Below are positions 1-8,600 of a stretch of 28,726 nucleotides of DNA, in pieces; within the stretch, counting starts at the first letter, position 1; the number at the start of each line of letters is the position of its first letter. The stretch spans positions 1 to 28,726 of the forward strand of contig JAKVCF010000013.1 of assembly GCA_022447335.1 (NCBI GenBank). Direction: 5' to 3'. The position numbers and the translations under genes were made by a program. The notes beneath the pieces are model-generated. The model made no database searches. It was not told the DNA's origin and saw only the letters and a program-made list of their open reading frames with translations. The DNA is from Planctomycetota bacterium. Its GTDB lineage: Bacteria > Planctomycetota > UBA1135.

Positions 1-1235
1 TCGGAATTCAGCGCCGGTCGCTGGCTATAAAGCGTGGACTCAGTGCCTGAAACGCCAACTGAAGCACGTACGACTGTGGCGCCAATCAGATTAACCCGAT
101 AGACATCGCCCCAGCCGTTGGTGTCACCAGGGATTAAATTTGTGGCCTGGCTTTCAAAGGCGATTACCTGGCCGTTCGATGAGATCGCGGAAGAGATAGA
201 GTCCGCATTGCCGGTAGCGCCTGTGTAGCCGCGTGAAACGAGCACGGTGCGGCGGCTATTCAAAAGATGCACATAGACCTGTGAGTTGCCGCCCGAAGTC
301 CCTGCTGCCAAGTTGCTGGCCGTGGACTGGAAGGCGATAGAAGCGCCATCTCCTGAGATCGAGGGCGCGCTGCTGGCCGCATTTGCCTGCGCCCCTAAGG
401 TTGACATGCTAATCAACGCAGTAGTCGCGCCAGCCTCATCGAAGACACCGTTCCGGTCAGGGTCTCGGTCGCGTAAGAAAACATCACGCGCATTATTCCC
501 ATCGAAGCCGACAAGGTTGGTTGCCAGGGACTCGAAGGCCACGAAGCGGCCATCACTTGAGCAAGAACTTAAGCTTGAAGGCCCATTGCCTTGCACGCCT
601 GCCCCATCCTGGCTGACTAGAGCTAAGTTGCCAGTGGCGCGGTCGTAGGCAAAGACATCACTGAAGCCATTAACGTCACCAGTGACGAGATTAGTGGCAA
701 GGCTGGCAAAGCAAACCCATCTCCCGTCCCCCGAGATTGACGGCGAAGAACAGGGGGCATTCGGTTCAGCGCCGCCGATGCCGAGGGAGATACGAGTTAA
801 AGCCACATTGCTTTCGTCGAAGATCCCATTTTGGTCTGGATCACGGTCAGCAAAGAAGATGTCGTCGAAACCGTTAGTGTCGTTCGCAACTAAGTTTGAC
901 GCTGATGAAGCGAAGGTTATAAAGCGACCATCAGTGGACAAGTGCGCATCAGATGAGAAAGAGTTGGCCACGACGCCGCCAGCCCCCACCGAGATCAAAG
1001 TCGTAGCGCCGTCAAGTCGGTCGCGCACATAAATGTCAGTAAACCCTGACGAAAACTCATCAAGTGGCGCCGTAGATTGGAAGCCCAAGTGGCGCCCGTC
1101 TCCCGATAGGTCTGGGTTCAAGCTTGCGCCGTTGGCTTCCTTCCCATTCGAGTCGAGGGATACGCGCTGAGTAACGAATTGCTGCGGCTCAGCAACGACG
1201 GTCACCAATAACAAAGGGAGTAAGGGGGAAGCCAT
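1..1235 (-). CDS. Secreted PD40/TolB-like beta-propeller protein, C-terminus beyond window edge
   Basis: An open minus-strand frame starts at ATG 1235-1233 and stays open for 411 codons to the window edge, so the C-terminus is missing. The first 15 or so residues are hydrophobic (MASPLLPLLLVTVVAEP) and probably act as a signal peptide, although no basic residue precedes the core. At least six blade repeats follow, each with the pattern S-x-D/N-G-R-x-(V/I)-x-F-x-S-x-A-x-N-L-V, then D-x-N-G-x-x-D-(V/I)-(F/Y)-x-x-D-R, then L-(V/I)-S. This is the PD40 (WD40-like, TolB-type) repeat. Two blades, the second and fourth, carry an extra acidic loop of the form DPDxNGxFDE, resembling a calcium-binding loop. 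Such proteins are secreted or cell-surface and usually of unknown ligand; no catalytic motif is visible. The start lies 40 bp after the deacylase gene, so the two may be cotranscribed. Confidence 0.85.
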   Translation of the reverse strand, partial: MASPLLPLLLVTVVAEPQQFVTQRVSLDSNGKEANGASLNPDLSGDGRHLGFQSTAPLDEFSSGFTDIYVRDRLDGATTLISVGAGGVVANSFSSDAHLSTDGRFITFASSASNLVANDTNGFDDIFFADRDPDQNGIFDESNVALTRISLGIGGAEPNAPCSSPSISGDGRWVCFASLATNLVTGDVNGFSDVFAYDRATGNLALVSQDGAGVQGNGPSSLSSCSSDGRFVAFESLATNLVGFDGNNARDVFLRDRDPDRNGVFDEAGATTALISMSTLGAQANAASSAPSISGDGASIAFQSTASNLAAGTSGGNSQVYVHLLNSRRTVLVSRGYTGATGNADSISSAISSNGQVIAFESQATNLIPGDTNGWGDVYRVNLIGATVVRASVGVSGTESTLYSQRPALNS

Positions 1236-1275
1236 GGGGGAGGCGCCGAGCCGAGCATACCTCAAGCTTGTGATT

Positions 1276-2550
1276 TCAGGGGGCGCCCGGCGGCCGAAGG
1301 CATAACGTCCGTGGACGCTTCAGATCGTGCTGGCGCCGGCTGACCAAGTGATAGCCACCTTTTCTACGCCATTTGCGGTAGCCCAGTAGATAGAAGAGCT
1401 GTGCTGGGTAAAAGCGGGAGATACGAATACTTACTAGCAGATGGCCTGGCCGATCTGGGTGCAGCCGCACGCCAGGCAGCCAAGGAAGTGCGCGGTCGAT
1501 ACGAAGGGCGCGCAAGCCAGCGCCGAGTTTCAGCCAGAAACAATGCACGCGCTTTGCAAGGAAGAATCCGTCATCGCCCTTGCCTTGGTAAAGAGGGAGC
1601 ATGATGTGCCCGTGGCGCGGCGCATGAATCAGCCCTGCTTTATCCTCCGCGAGGACTTCACCCTCTTGTGCCGGCGTAAAGTTCTCATAGCCTGGGCGCA
1701 TGCGGAAGTCATCTTGCGGGCGGAGGGCGTGGCGGTGAAGAATTTCGAGCACCTTCGGCAGGCCGCCGCGTGCGTCAGCAAGTAAGCGTCGGCCGGCTTC
1801 GACTTGTTCTGGCATTGGCCCAGGGAAGCATCCTGCAGCGGCAAGCCCAATCCAGATTCCGGCTTCATGGCGATCAATTGAATGCATCGCATCGTGTTGA
1901 CCTGCCTCAAATCCCATAGTTATGACGCCGCGATTGTTGAGGTATTCAAGCAATGCTCCGTCTAACTTTTCTTCTAGTCCAAGTAAAACCGGCACCGGGA
2001 ATGGGCGGGCAAAGCGACGGTTTCGCATCGTGTCTCCTAAGCAAGCGAAAGGGACTCCGTCGGCCGATGAAGTATGCAGGTCGAGTAAAAAGACATCGCG
2101 TTTAGCGCCGTCAACCTCACGCTCAAGCGCATCGTGCAAGTCGGCGACCTCGGCCCATTCGGCGTCATGGCCAGATCCTGGGCCTGGGGCGGCAGCCCCC
2201 ACTTTGGGAGGCTGTAGTGCGCGTGCAATCAGCTCATCGGTCCACATGCGGTTCATGTCACGCTCGAGGTAACGTGCACCAGCCTTTAGTGCGCGGAGGT
2301 TCCCAGCCAATCCGACGAGCTCGCCTTGGAAAGGGATCCCTCGTTCTTTCAGTGAGCAAAAGACGCGACGCAGTGCATGTGCGCCGGCGGGCTCATTGCC
2401 GTGGATGCCCGCGATGCATAGCAGTTTCGGCCCAGGTCGCTCGCCACTATGTCGGCCAATCACGCGCCGCCAGCCCCCTTTGGGCATTACAGGCGAGTCA
2501 TTTGGAGTGTTGGGCTCGTCCGCCCAATCGTTTGGGCCATCCTTATTCAT
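1276..2550 (-). CDS. AstE/AspA-family zinc deacylase (M14-like)
   Basis: A protein of 424 residues in the succinylglutamate desuccinylase/aspartoacylase family, zinc-dependent amidohydrolases with a carboxypeptidase-like fold. Visible motifs are GIHGNEPAG (zinc ligands His50 and Glu53), RDMNR (residues 97-101, substrate carboxylate binding in the family), LLDLHTS (third zinc ligand His159) and GFEAGQHD with the likely catalytic Glu215. About 200 further residues form the C-terminal beta-rich part. There is no signal peptide, so it should be cytoplasmic. Its ATG overlaps the TGA of the upstream ligase-like gene in an ATGA arrangement, so translation is probably coupled. Known family members cleave N-acyl amino acids or related amides. 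Next to a glutamate-cysteine-ligase-like enzyme, a gamma-glutamyl or N-acyl amino-acid amide is a reasonable but untested substrate class. The exact substrate cannot be read from the sequence. Confidence 0.85.
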   Translation of the reverse strand: MNKDGPNDWADEPNTPNDSPVMPKGGWRRVIGRHSGERPGPKLLCIAGIHGNEPAGAHALRRVFCSLKERGIPFQGELVGLAGNLRALKAGARYLERDMNRMWTDELIARALQPPKVGAAAPGPGSGHDAEWAEVADLHDALEREVDGAKRDVFLLDLHTSSADGVPFACLGDTMRNRRFARPFPVPVLLGLEEKLDGALLEYLNNRGVITMGFEAGQHDAMHSIDRHEAGIWIGLAAAGCFPGPMPEQVEAGRRLLADARGGLPKVLEILHRHALRPQDDFRMRPGYENFTPAQEGEVLAEDKAGLIHAPRHGHIMLPLYQGKGDDGFFLAKRVHCFWLKLGAGLRALRIDRALPWLPGVRLHPDRPGHLLVSIRISRFYPAQLFYLLGYRKWRRKGGYHLVSRRQHDLKRPRTLCLRPPGAP

Positions 2551-4457
2551 TCACTCAACTTTTTCTGGAGCAACTGCCCGGCGACATTCATGAAATCACG
2601 ATCGGTCACAATGCCAAGTAACTTCTGATTACGATCAACCACTGGCAGGCAGGCGATGCGATGCTCTTTCATTAGACGAATAGCGTCTAGCGAAGAAGTT
2701 TCCGGCCGGACGGTGATCGGGCTTTCTTGCATAACCTCGCTGACTGCAACTTGTTGATCCTGTGAAGGGCCCTGTAGCAGAAACCGCAGCATGCTGCGGT
2801 GCGAGACTAATCCTACTAACCGGTGGTCGTCGTCCTCGACCGGCACGTGACGGATGTGGCCCCAATCCATCATGCGAGCAGCTAGGTCAAGTAGTTCATC
2901 GTGATGGACTGTGAAGATATCGGTAGTCATGAAGGAGGACACGCACCCGTAATGCTCTTTCCAAGCGTCTACTTCGCCGCCGCTGGCAAGTTCCCATTCG
3001 TGAACCGGTCGTCCTTCGCGCTGGTTTTGGATCATCGCTTTCACTAGCGCGGAACTGCGCTCAGCAGCACTCGTGTCGCGGCCCATTCCGGCGAGCGAAC
3101 GAAGCTGCCAACGTGCGCCAGTGCGGCCTTGCTTAGCGCGGGCACTGATCACTCCGAGATAGCGCTCTCGGTCATTGGCATCGATGCCCTGTGCGGTTAA
3201 TCCACTCTCAGCGAGGGGTAGTAAATGTTCCAGTACCAAATCGGCGGCAGCATAGCGCTCACCGTCGATCCACTTAGGCTTGGCATCGATGCCGTTTCGC
3301 GCGGCATCGACCAAATTAGCTTTAGCGTCGTCAAAGTCGATCAAATGTTGTGGATCACCGTGTTTGGCGTAGAAGCCAAGCACGGCGCCTAGCCAGAAAG
3401 CGGCGTTCGCGACCTCGTCTAATATGGTCGGGCCTGCGGGGAGCAAGCGGTTTTCAATCCTTAAATGTGGCTTGCCGTCACTAATGCCGTAGCAGGCACG
3501 GTTCCACCGATAAACGGTTCCGTTGTGCAAGCGGAGGGCGTCAAGAGTCGGCGCTTCGCCGCGCTTGAGCGCCTCAAAGGGGTCGTTGTAAGTTTCGTTA
3601 CCTAGGAGAGCGCGGAATCGAGACACATCTTCGCGAAAGATTTCGGTGACCGATTCTTTAACCCACTGCGTTCCGAAAGAGACGCGCGGAACGAGAGAGC
3701 GTTCGGGGATATCCGCACTGCGCGTGTCGACGGATTGCTGGAATAAGGCTAATCGTGTTTCACGCCATAGCCGACGCTCAAACAGTAGCGGTGAGTTGCA
3801 AGCGAGCGCAACTACCGGGGCTGCGAGAAACTGTGAGGCGTTGTAGAGCGGCGCAAATTCTTCCGCGGCGACCTGCAGATGCACTTGGAAAGAGGTATTG
3901 CATGCCTCAAGCATCATCGAGTCGTGCTCAAGATTAAGTTCATCTACGCCGCGCATGCGTAGGCGAAAAGCTCCTCCCCGCATAGCTGTCATGACTTCAT
4001 TGAGCGCTTTGTAGCGCGGCTTTGGCGTCATGGCATCAAGGGTGACATCGCGCTGACGCAAGGTTGGCAAGATGCCCGCCAGCACAACCTGTGTTTCGTG
4101 GTGCGTCGCGGCTTTACGAAGCCGATCTAGTAGTGCACATGCCTGGCGCTCAATTTTGCGCAGGCCATCCCCATCAAAGTCGACCGGGTCGAGGTTGTAT
4201 TCGATATTAAATAGTGCGAGCTCATGCGTGAAGTGTGGGTCGTTGAGCTCTTTCAAGATGGGCTCAGCAGTCAGGGTCGGGCCAAGCGCTTGATCAACGA
4301 GGAAGACTTCCTGCTCAGCGCCAATGCGGCGCCGGTCGGATTCGATATTGCCTTGAGTGAGCATGGCATCAAGCGCATCCATGTCTTGCAAGACGCACTT
4401 CATAAAGAATCGCATCTGCTCGGCGTCGCGCGAAGCGGTGACCGAAAGTTCGCCCAT
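2547..4457 (-). CDS. Glutamate-cysteine ligase-like (GCS2) enzyme fused to paired CBS domains
   Basis: A protein of 636 residues. Residues about 40-430 look like the GCS2 carboxylate-amine ligase family: IGAEQEVFLVD corresponds to the usual G-x-E-x-E-F strand with metal and ATP ligands, followed by FNIEYNLDP, ACNTSFQVHLQ and LRIENRLLPAGPT. Two CBS repeats follow at about 505-560 (GCVSSFMTTDIFTV through LVGLVSHRSML) and 575-632 (VSEVMQESPITV through LLGIVTDRDFM). CBS pairs usually bind adenine nucleotides, so the ligase may sense energy state; this is inference. No signal peptide or membrane span is seen. ATG 4457 is the first start giving full family homology, and no clear Shine-Dalgarno precedes it. 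The stop overlaps the start of the deacylase gene. Single-domain GCS2 proteins are usually shorter (about 370-450 residues), the excess here being the CBS tail. True glutathione synthesis is not assured, because this family includes other amino-acid ligases. Confidence 0.8.
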   Translation of the reverse strand: MGELSVTASRDAEQMRFFMKCVLQDMDALDAMLTQGNIESDRRRIGAEQEVFLVDQALGPTLTAEPILKELNDPHFTHELALFNIEYNLDPVDFDGDGLRKIERQACALLDRLRKAATHHETQVVLAGILPTLRQRDVTLDAMTPKPRYKALNEVMTAMRGGAFRLRMRGVDELNLEHDSMMLEACNTSFQVHLQVAAEEFAPLYNASQFLAAPVVALACNSPLLFERRLWRETRLALFQQSVDTRSADIPERSLVPRVSFGTQWVKESVTEIFREDVSRFRALLGNETYNDPFEALKRGEAPTLDALRLHNGTVYRWNRACYGISDGKPHLRIENRLLPAGPTILDEVANAAFWLGAVLGFYAKHGDPQHLIDFDDAKANLVDAARNGIDAKPKWIDGERYAAADLVLEHLLPLAESGLTAQGIDANDRERYLGVISARAKQGRTGARWQLRSLAGMGRDTSAAERSSALVKAMIQNQREGRPVHEWELASGGEVDAWKEHYGCVSSFMTTDIFTVHHDELLDLAARMMDWGHIRHVPVEDDDHRLVGLVSHRSMLRFLLQGPSQDQQVAVSEVMQESPITVRPETSSLDAIRLMKEHRIACLPVVDRNQKLLGIVTDRDFMNVAGQLLQKKLSE

Positions 4458-4540
4458 AGAGACGGATCATAGCGCGGGGCGCGCACGAGCCCGGCTCTGT
4501 TCGTCTTTCAGTCGCGTGGGCCCCAGGTGCGGCTAGAGCT

Positions 4541-4583
4541 CAAAAAAAGAAAAACGGTCGACTCGGAGTCGAGTCGACCGTTT
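4541..4583 (-). terminator. Intrinsic terminator of the fucosidase/selenothioredoxin transcript
   Basis: A perfect 13-bp stem (4552-4564 pairing with 4571-4583) encloses a 6-nt loop. Read on the minus strand it is followed by a T-rich run (TTTTTCTTTTTTT) at 4554-4542. It lies 18 bp past the stop at 4601, ideally placed to end the minus-strand transcript. The plus-strand side has only a short T run, so one-way action is most likely. Confidence 0.9.
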
Positions 4584-4600
4584 GCGAACAGATGGGGCTT

Positions 4601-5554
4601 TTATGGTTCGACAGGGCCCTTTCCCGCAGCCTTCATTTCCTCAAGCTTATTCGCAAGGTTCTCGAGGTAGTTTTTGGCGCGAGGCTCATCGGCGTATTTA
4701 TTTTTGGCCCAGTTGTAAGCTTTTTCGAACAGGGCGGCGTCGCCGTTGTCGTCGGCATACTGCATGATGCTGCTCCAAAAGCGACTTTCCGCACGCGGCC
4801 CAGGCATCTGGCCTGCCTTCAGCATTTCGGCCATACGTGCGCGCGCAGCTTTTTGCTTCTCGGCGTCACGGCCTGCTTCGGCGAAGACGTGCAGGATCTC
4901 TGCGTCGACCATTAGCTCGGCAATCTTCTCCTGAGTGGAGCCATCCAGAGTCTTTGCTTTGATCTTGGCTAAGCGCGCCTTGGCAGTTGGGAAATCGATC
5001 GACCCAAGCGTGAGCTCAGCAACTAGTAGTTTGCCGTCGAGTCCTTTTTCACCTTTTTCAATCCGACGCTTTAGCTCGGCGAGATCTGCGAGAGATTTGC
5101 CAGTTGCAGCGAAAGTTGCGACGTCGCGCCCGTTCGGCTCAGTCAGCTTTTTGCCATCCGCGTCGAGGAACAGCAACGTGGGGAATCCACGGCCGCCGTA
5201 TTCGCTAAGCATCCCGTCATTCGGATATCCTTCGATACGCGTTGTGACGTGAAGGAAAGGGACGACTTCGTCGGTCCAACTTGCAAACTCTTTGGAGGAG
5301 AGTGAACCACTCTCCAGTGACTTGCAAGGCGGTCAAGGGGCGTAGGAGCGCGTGAAGTACGCGAAGATGAGCTTGTTCTCGGCCTTGGCACGAGCTTTTG
5401 CCTCTTCGAAGTCGAGCACCCAGTTGCCATGGGTGACCCAACTCTCCGAGACCTTGGACTCGTACAGTGCCTGGTAGTCTTTTTCCTGAGCCGTCAGCGG
5501 CGCAGCAAGCAGAGCACCAGCCACGGCAGCGGCCAGTAGTTTCGAGGTGTTCAT
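4601..5554 (-). CDS. Exported thioredoxin-family selenoprotein (Sec-Pro-Pro-Cys active site), TGA at codon 74
   Basis: Read through the in-frame TGA at 5335-5333, one frame of 317 residues runs from ATG 5554 to the stop at 4601. GAGGAAA lies 6 nt before the ATG. Residues 1-22 are a signal peptide (MNTSKLLAAAVAGALLAAPLTAQ), so the protein is periplasmic or exported. The thioredoxin fold follows: DFEEAKARAKAENK, the strand LIFAYFTRSYAP, then Sec74-Pro-Pro-Cys77, GFPTLLFLDADG with the cis-Pro at 125, and a helical, charged C-terminal half (about 170-317), TPR-like in composition. The usual CxxC is thus UxxC. Homology continues without a break on both sides of the TGA in the same frame, and a SECIS-like hairpin follows directly. 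The gene is 79 bp behind the fucosidase gene. Alternatives are a nonsense mutation or a sequencing error of TGC/TGT to TGA, but neither predicts the hairpin. The natural redox partner is unknown. Confidence 0.82.
5280..5335 (-). promoter_or_regulatory. Bacterial SECIS-like element directly after the in-frame UGA
   Basis: In the minus-strand RNA the UGA (5335-5333) is followed after 4 nt by an outer 7-bp stem (5328-5322 with 5286-5280). After an internal loop comes a perfect 8-bp apical stem (5315-5308 with 5304-5297) closing a GUU loop at 5307-5305. The loop starts with G, 26 nt after the UGA. As recalled, the published bacterial SECIS model needs a small apical loop with a G in its first two positions about 16-37 nt from the UGA, and this fits. 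All of it lies within the coding region, as in bacterial selenoprotein genes. Confidence 0.75.
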
Positions 5555-5566
5555 GTCTGGTTTCCT

Positions 5567-5620
5567 CAGTGTGAGGGGGGCGGGCGGCTTTTGGGCCGTA
5601 CGATGCGCAGTGTGAGGGGG
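5567..5620 (-). repeat. 13-nt direct repeat between fucosidase and selenothioredoxin genes
   Basis: CAGTGTGAGGGGG (plus-strand reading) occurs exactly at 5567-5579 and 5608-5620, so the copies are 41 bp apart. Both lie in the 79-bp gap before the selenoprotein start, and one is immediately upstream of its ribosome binding site. The spacing is about four helical turns, which would suit a protein binding two copies. No known operator is recognised. Confidence 0.5.
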
Positions 5621-5633
5621 ATTCCTGAACGAC

Positions 5634-8600
5634 TCAAGTCCCCTGCGCAAGAACAACATTATACGGTTGATCCATGGCGGGGAGGGTGATCCGATCGGGT
5701 TTCGCACTGTCCTTTGTATCGCGAATCTTCATCGCGGACAGCACGCTGTTGCCTTCGGCTGGGACTAGCTCGCCCAGGCCGGGGCCGACCACCGAGATGG
5801 CTCGGCCGTGATCATTCTGAAGCTTCATCCAGATAACCTGACCGTCGCGCCAGGCGAGATCGACCCCCAGCCCACCGCGGGCGCGCAAGCCGCGCACCTT
5901 TCCTTCTGGCCACGAGTCCGGGATGGCTGGGAGCAGCACTACCTGCGGGATGCGTGTGCCGTCGCGCCGCTTCACGGCCTCGTGCGATTGCAGGATCATC
6001 TCGGCCATGGCGGCGGTGCCGCCGAAGTTGCCGTCAATCTGGAAGGGCGGATGGTCGTCGAAGAGGTTTGGCAGCGTCGACTTGGTGAGTAGTGCGCGCA
6101 GGTTGTCACCCGCAGCTTCTCCGCTCCGCAGGCGTGCGTAGAAGTTGATAATCCACGCCCGGCTCCAGCCAGTGTGTCCGCCGCCGTTGGCCAATCGATT
6201 AGTTAGCGAGGCTCGCGCAGCTTCGAGTAGTTCTGGCGTTTGCGCAAAAGTGAACTGCGCGCCCGGGTGTAAGCCATAGAGGTGCGAGATGTGGCGGTGC
6301 CCTGGCTCCACTTCTTCATAAGCCTCATTCCACTCGAGTAAGCGGCCGTCCATGCCAATTTGCGGTGGCGCCAATCTTGTTCGCGCATCGCGGACTGCGA
6401 TAACAGTGGCGTTTTCTTCGCGCCCGAGAACTTCTGCGCTGTGTAGCAAGTTAGTAAACAGATCCCAAATGATTTGGTGATCCATGGCAGTTCCCATCGA
6501 GGTATCGGCTACTTGACCATCGCGGGTGCGGAAACGGTTTTCTGGACTACTCGATGGGCCACTGACGAGTTGGCCGGTGTCAGGGTGTTCGGTGAGGTAG
6601 TCCAGAAAGAACTGTGATGCGCTAAGCATCACCGGCCATGCGCGTTCACTAAGAAACCCTTCGTCAAGAGTATAGAGGTAGTGCTCATAAAGGTGGCGTG
6701 TAGCCCATGCGCCACCCATTGGCCACAGGCCCCAAACCGTGCGGCCAGTCGGCGCAGTGAAGTGCCAAGCATCACTCGTATGGTGTGCAACCCAGCCGCG
6801 AGCGCCGTAGAGTTCACGTGCTGTCACGGCTCCGTTTTCCGACAGATTCTCGACGAAGTCGGCCATCGGCAGGTGGCACTCGCTCAAGCTGGTCACCTCG
6901 GCGGGCCAGTAGTTCATCTGCATATTGATATTGATGTGGTAGTCGGCGTTCCACGGCGCTTCGATATGGTCATTCCAAAGCCCCTGCAAGTTGGAAGGCA
7001 TCGTGCCCGGCTGCGAGCTAGCCATGAGTAGGTAGCGGCCAAAGTGGAAATAAAGGGCGGCGAGGCTGGGGTCGTTGGCGCCAAGGCGGTATTCGCTCAG
7101 GCGCTCGTCGGTAGGCTTGCTTGCTTGCTGTGTGGAAGGCAAGTGAAGCTGGCAGCGGTCGGCCTGTTCGCGGTGAGCCTGTAGGTGACGCTCAAGCAGC
7201 TCTTGGTAACTGTGCTTCTGTGCGGCGGCGAGCGTCGCGATGTTCTTTTTTGCAGGATCTTCCGAGGTGTACGCTGGATGACGGTCGTAGTCAGTCGACC
7301 CGGCCAGCAGAATGGTGATCTCCTTCCCGCCGTGGACATGGACCCCATCGCCAATCTGGCGCACTTGGCGCCCGCCTCGCAGCGCCGCGTCGGCGGAAAA
7401 GCGCACCCCAGGGTGTCCAGGATTAGATGCGCGGCCACGATAGCCAAGCATGCGGCCCCCGAGGTTCACGACACGTTCGGCTTCCCCGGCTGCGAGCGCC
7501 CTGTCAAGACCGGGTCGATCTAGGCGCAGCGCGTGGTCAATAGAGTCCGGGCCATCCGCGCTTAAGTGCACTACGAGGACCTGGTCGGGCACGGAAGCGA
7601 AGATAGTGCGAGTCCAAGTTGTTTCGCCGCTTTGCCACTGTGTGGTGGCTAGTCCGCTGCGCGTATCCAGTTCGCGTACGTATCCCTCAGCTGTGATAAT
7701 GCTTGGCCCATCAAGTGTGAGGTCGCCTAGAGTCTGATGACTGCGAATCCAGCGTTCAGACAAGAACTCGTCCTGCATTTTCTGCTGACCTTCTATCACA
7801 CTTCCCCGAAAGAACAGTGAGCGAGCGGCGTCCAAGGCGCCATCGGCCACTTCGCGTTCGCGTGGCTGTGGCCCGCCTGCCCAGACACTGTCTTCATTCA
7901 GTTGGATGCGTTCGGAATCAGTCCCGCCAAAGACCATTGCGCCGAGCCGGCCATTGCCTACTGGTAGCGCTTCCGTCCAGCGGGAGGCAGGGCGCTGATA
8001 CCAAAGGGTGTGTAGTGCGCCAGATTCGCTGAGCGGAACTTCTGCTCCGATCACAATCTGGCCTACCCGCCCCGGCATTTGGGCTTCCTCGCGACCAGCT
8101 TCCAGAAAAGCTGCTGTCGCAGCTTCGTGGAACTTGCGGAGCCCTGGGCGTAGAGACGGCGTGGGGTCAAAGGCTCCCGCGCGAAGGAGCCATAGGCCGC
8201 CCAACTCCATCGTGTAGCCGCCAGCCATTATCTTGGTGCCCGCGCTGTTGTGCGGAGTTACGCCGCCGCCGCCGCCTGAGTCAAAGACCCGGATTAGAAT
8301 TTCATTTATTTCGCCAGCTCGAATGGCGTGAGGTGGGATGGAATAACTGCGCGGTTGGTTGTATGCCGACGGCCCCGCAGCGGTCATGCCGCCCTGACCG
8401 CCCACTTTGATGCCATTGAGAAAAACCTCATCTGCGTCATCGATACTGGCCATTTCGAGGACTGCCCCCTCCGCCGGAAATCCGCGCGGAATAGTGACAG
8501 TGGTCCAGTACCAAGCTTCACCGTCTAGTGATGCAAAAGGCATCGTGCCGTCCACTGAGACAAAGTTCTCCCAGCGGATTGGCAGGGTGACAGGTCGCCA

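Noticed and set aside
286..1032. Plus-strand frames at 286-648 and 682-1032
   Set aside because: They lie opposite the repeat blades of the minus-strand propeller gene, which explains the open frames.
5333..5554. The thioredoxin gene as a pseudogene or two separate genes split at TGA 5333-5335
   Set aside because: Frame and homology continue unchanged across the TGA, it falls exactly on an active-site Cys position, and a SECIS-like hairpin follows. Readthrough as Sec explains all of this better.
5333..5707. A longer start for the thioredoxin gene at Met 5707
   Set aside because: The added 51 residues overlap the fucosidase end and are not signal-like, whereas Met 5554 begins a clear signal peptide with a Shine-Dalgarno 6 nt before it.
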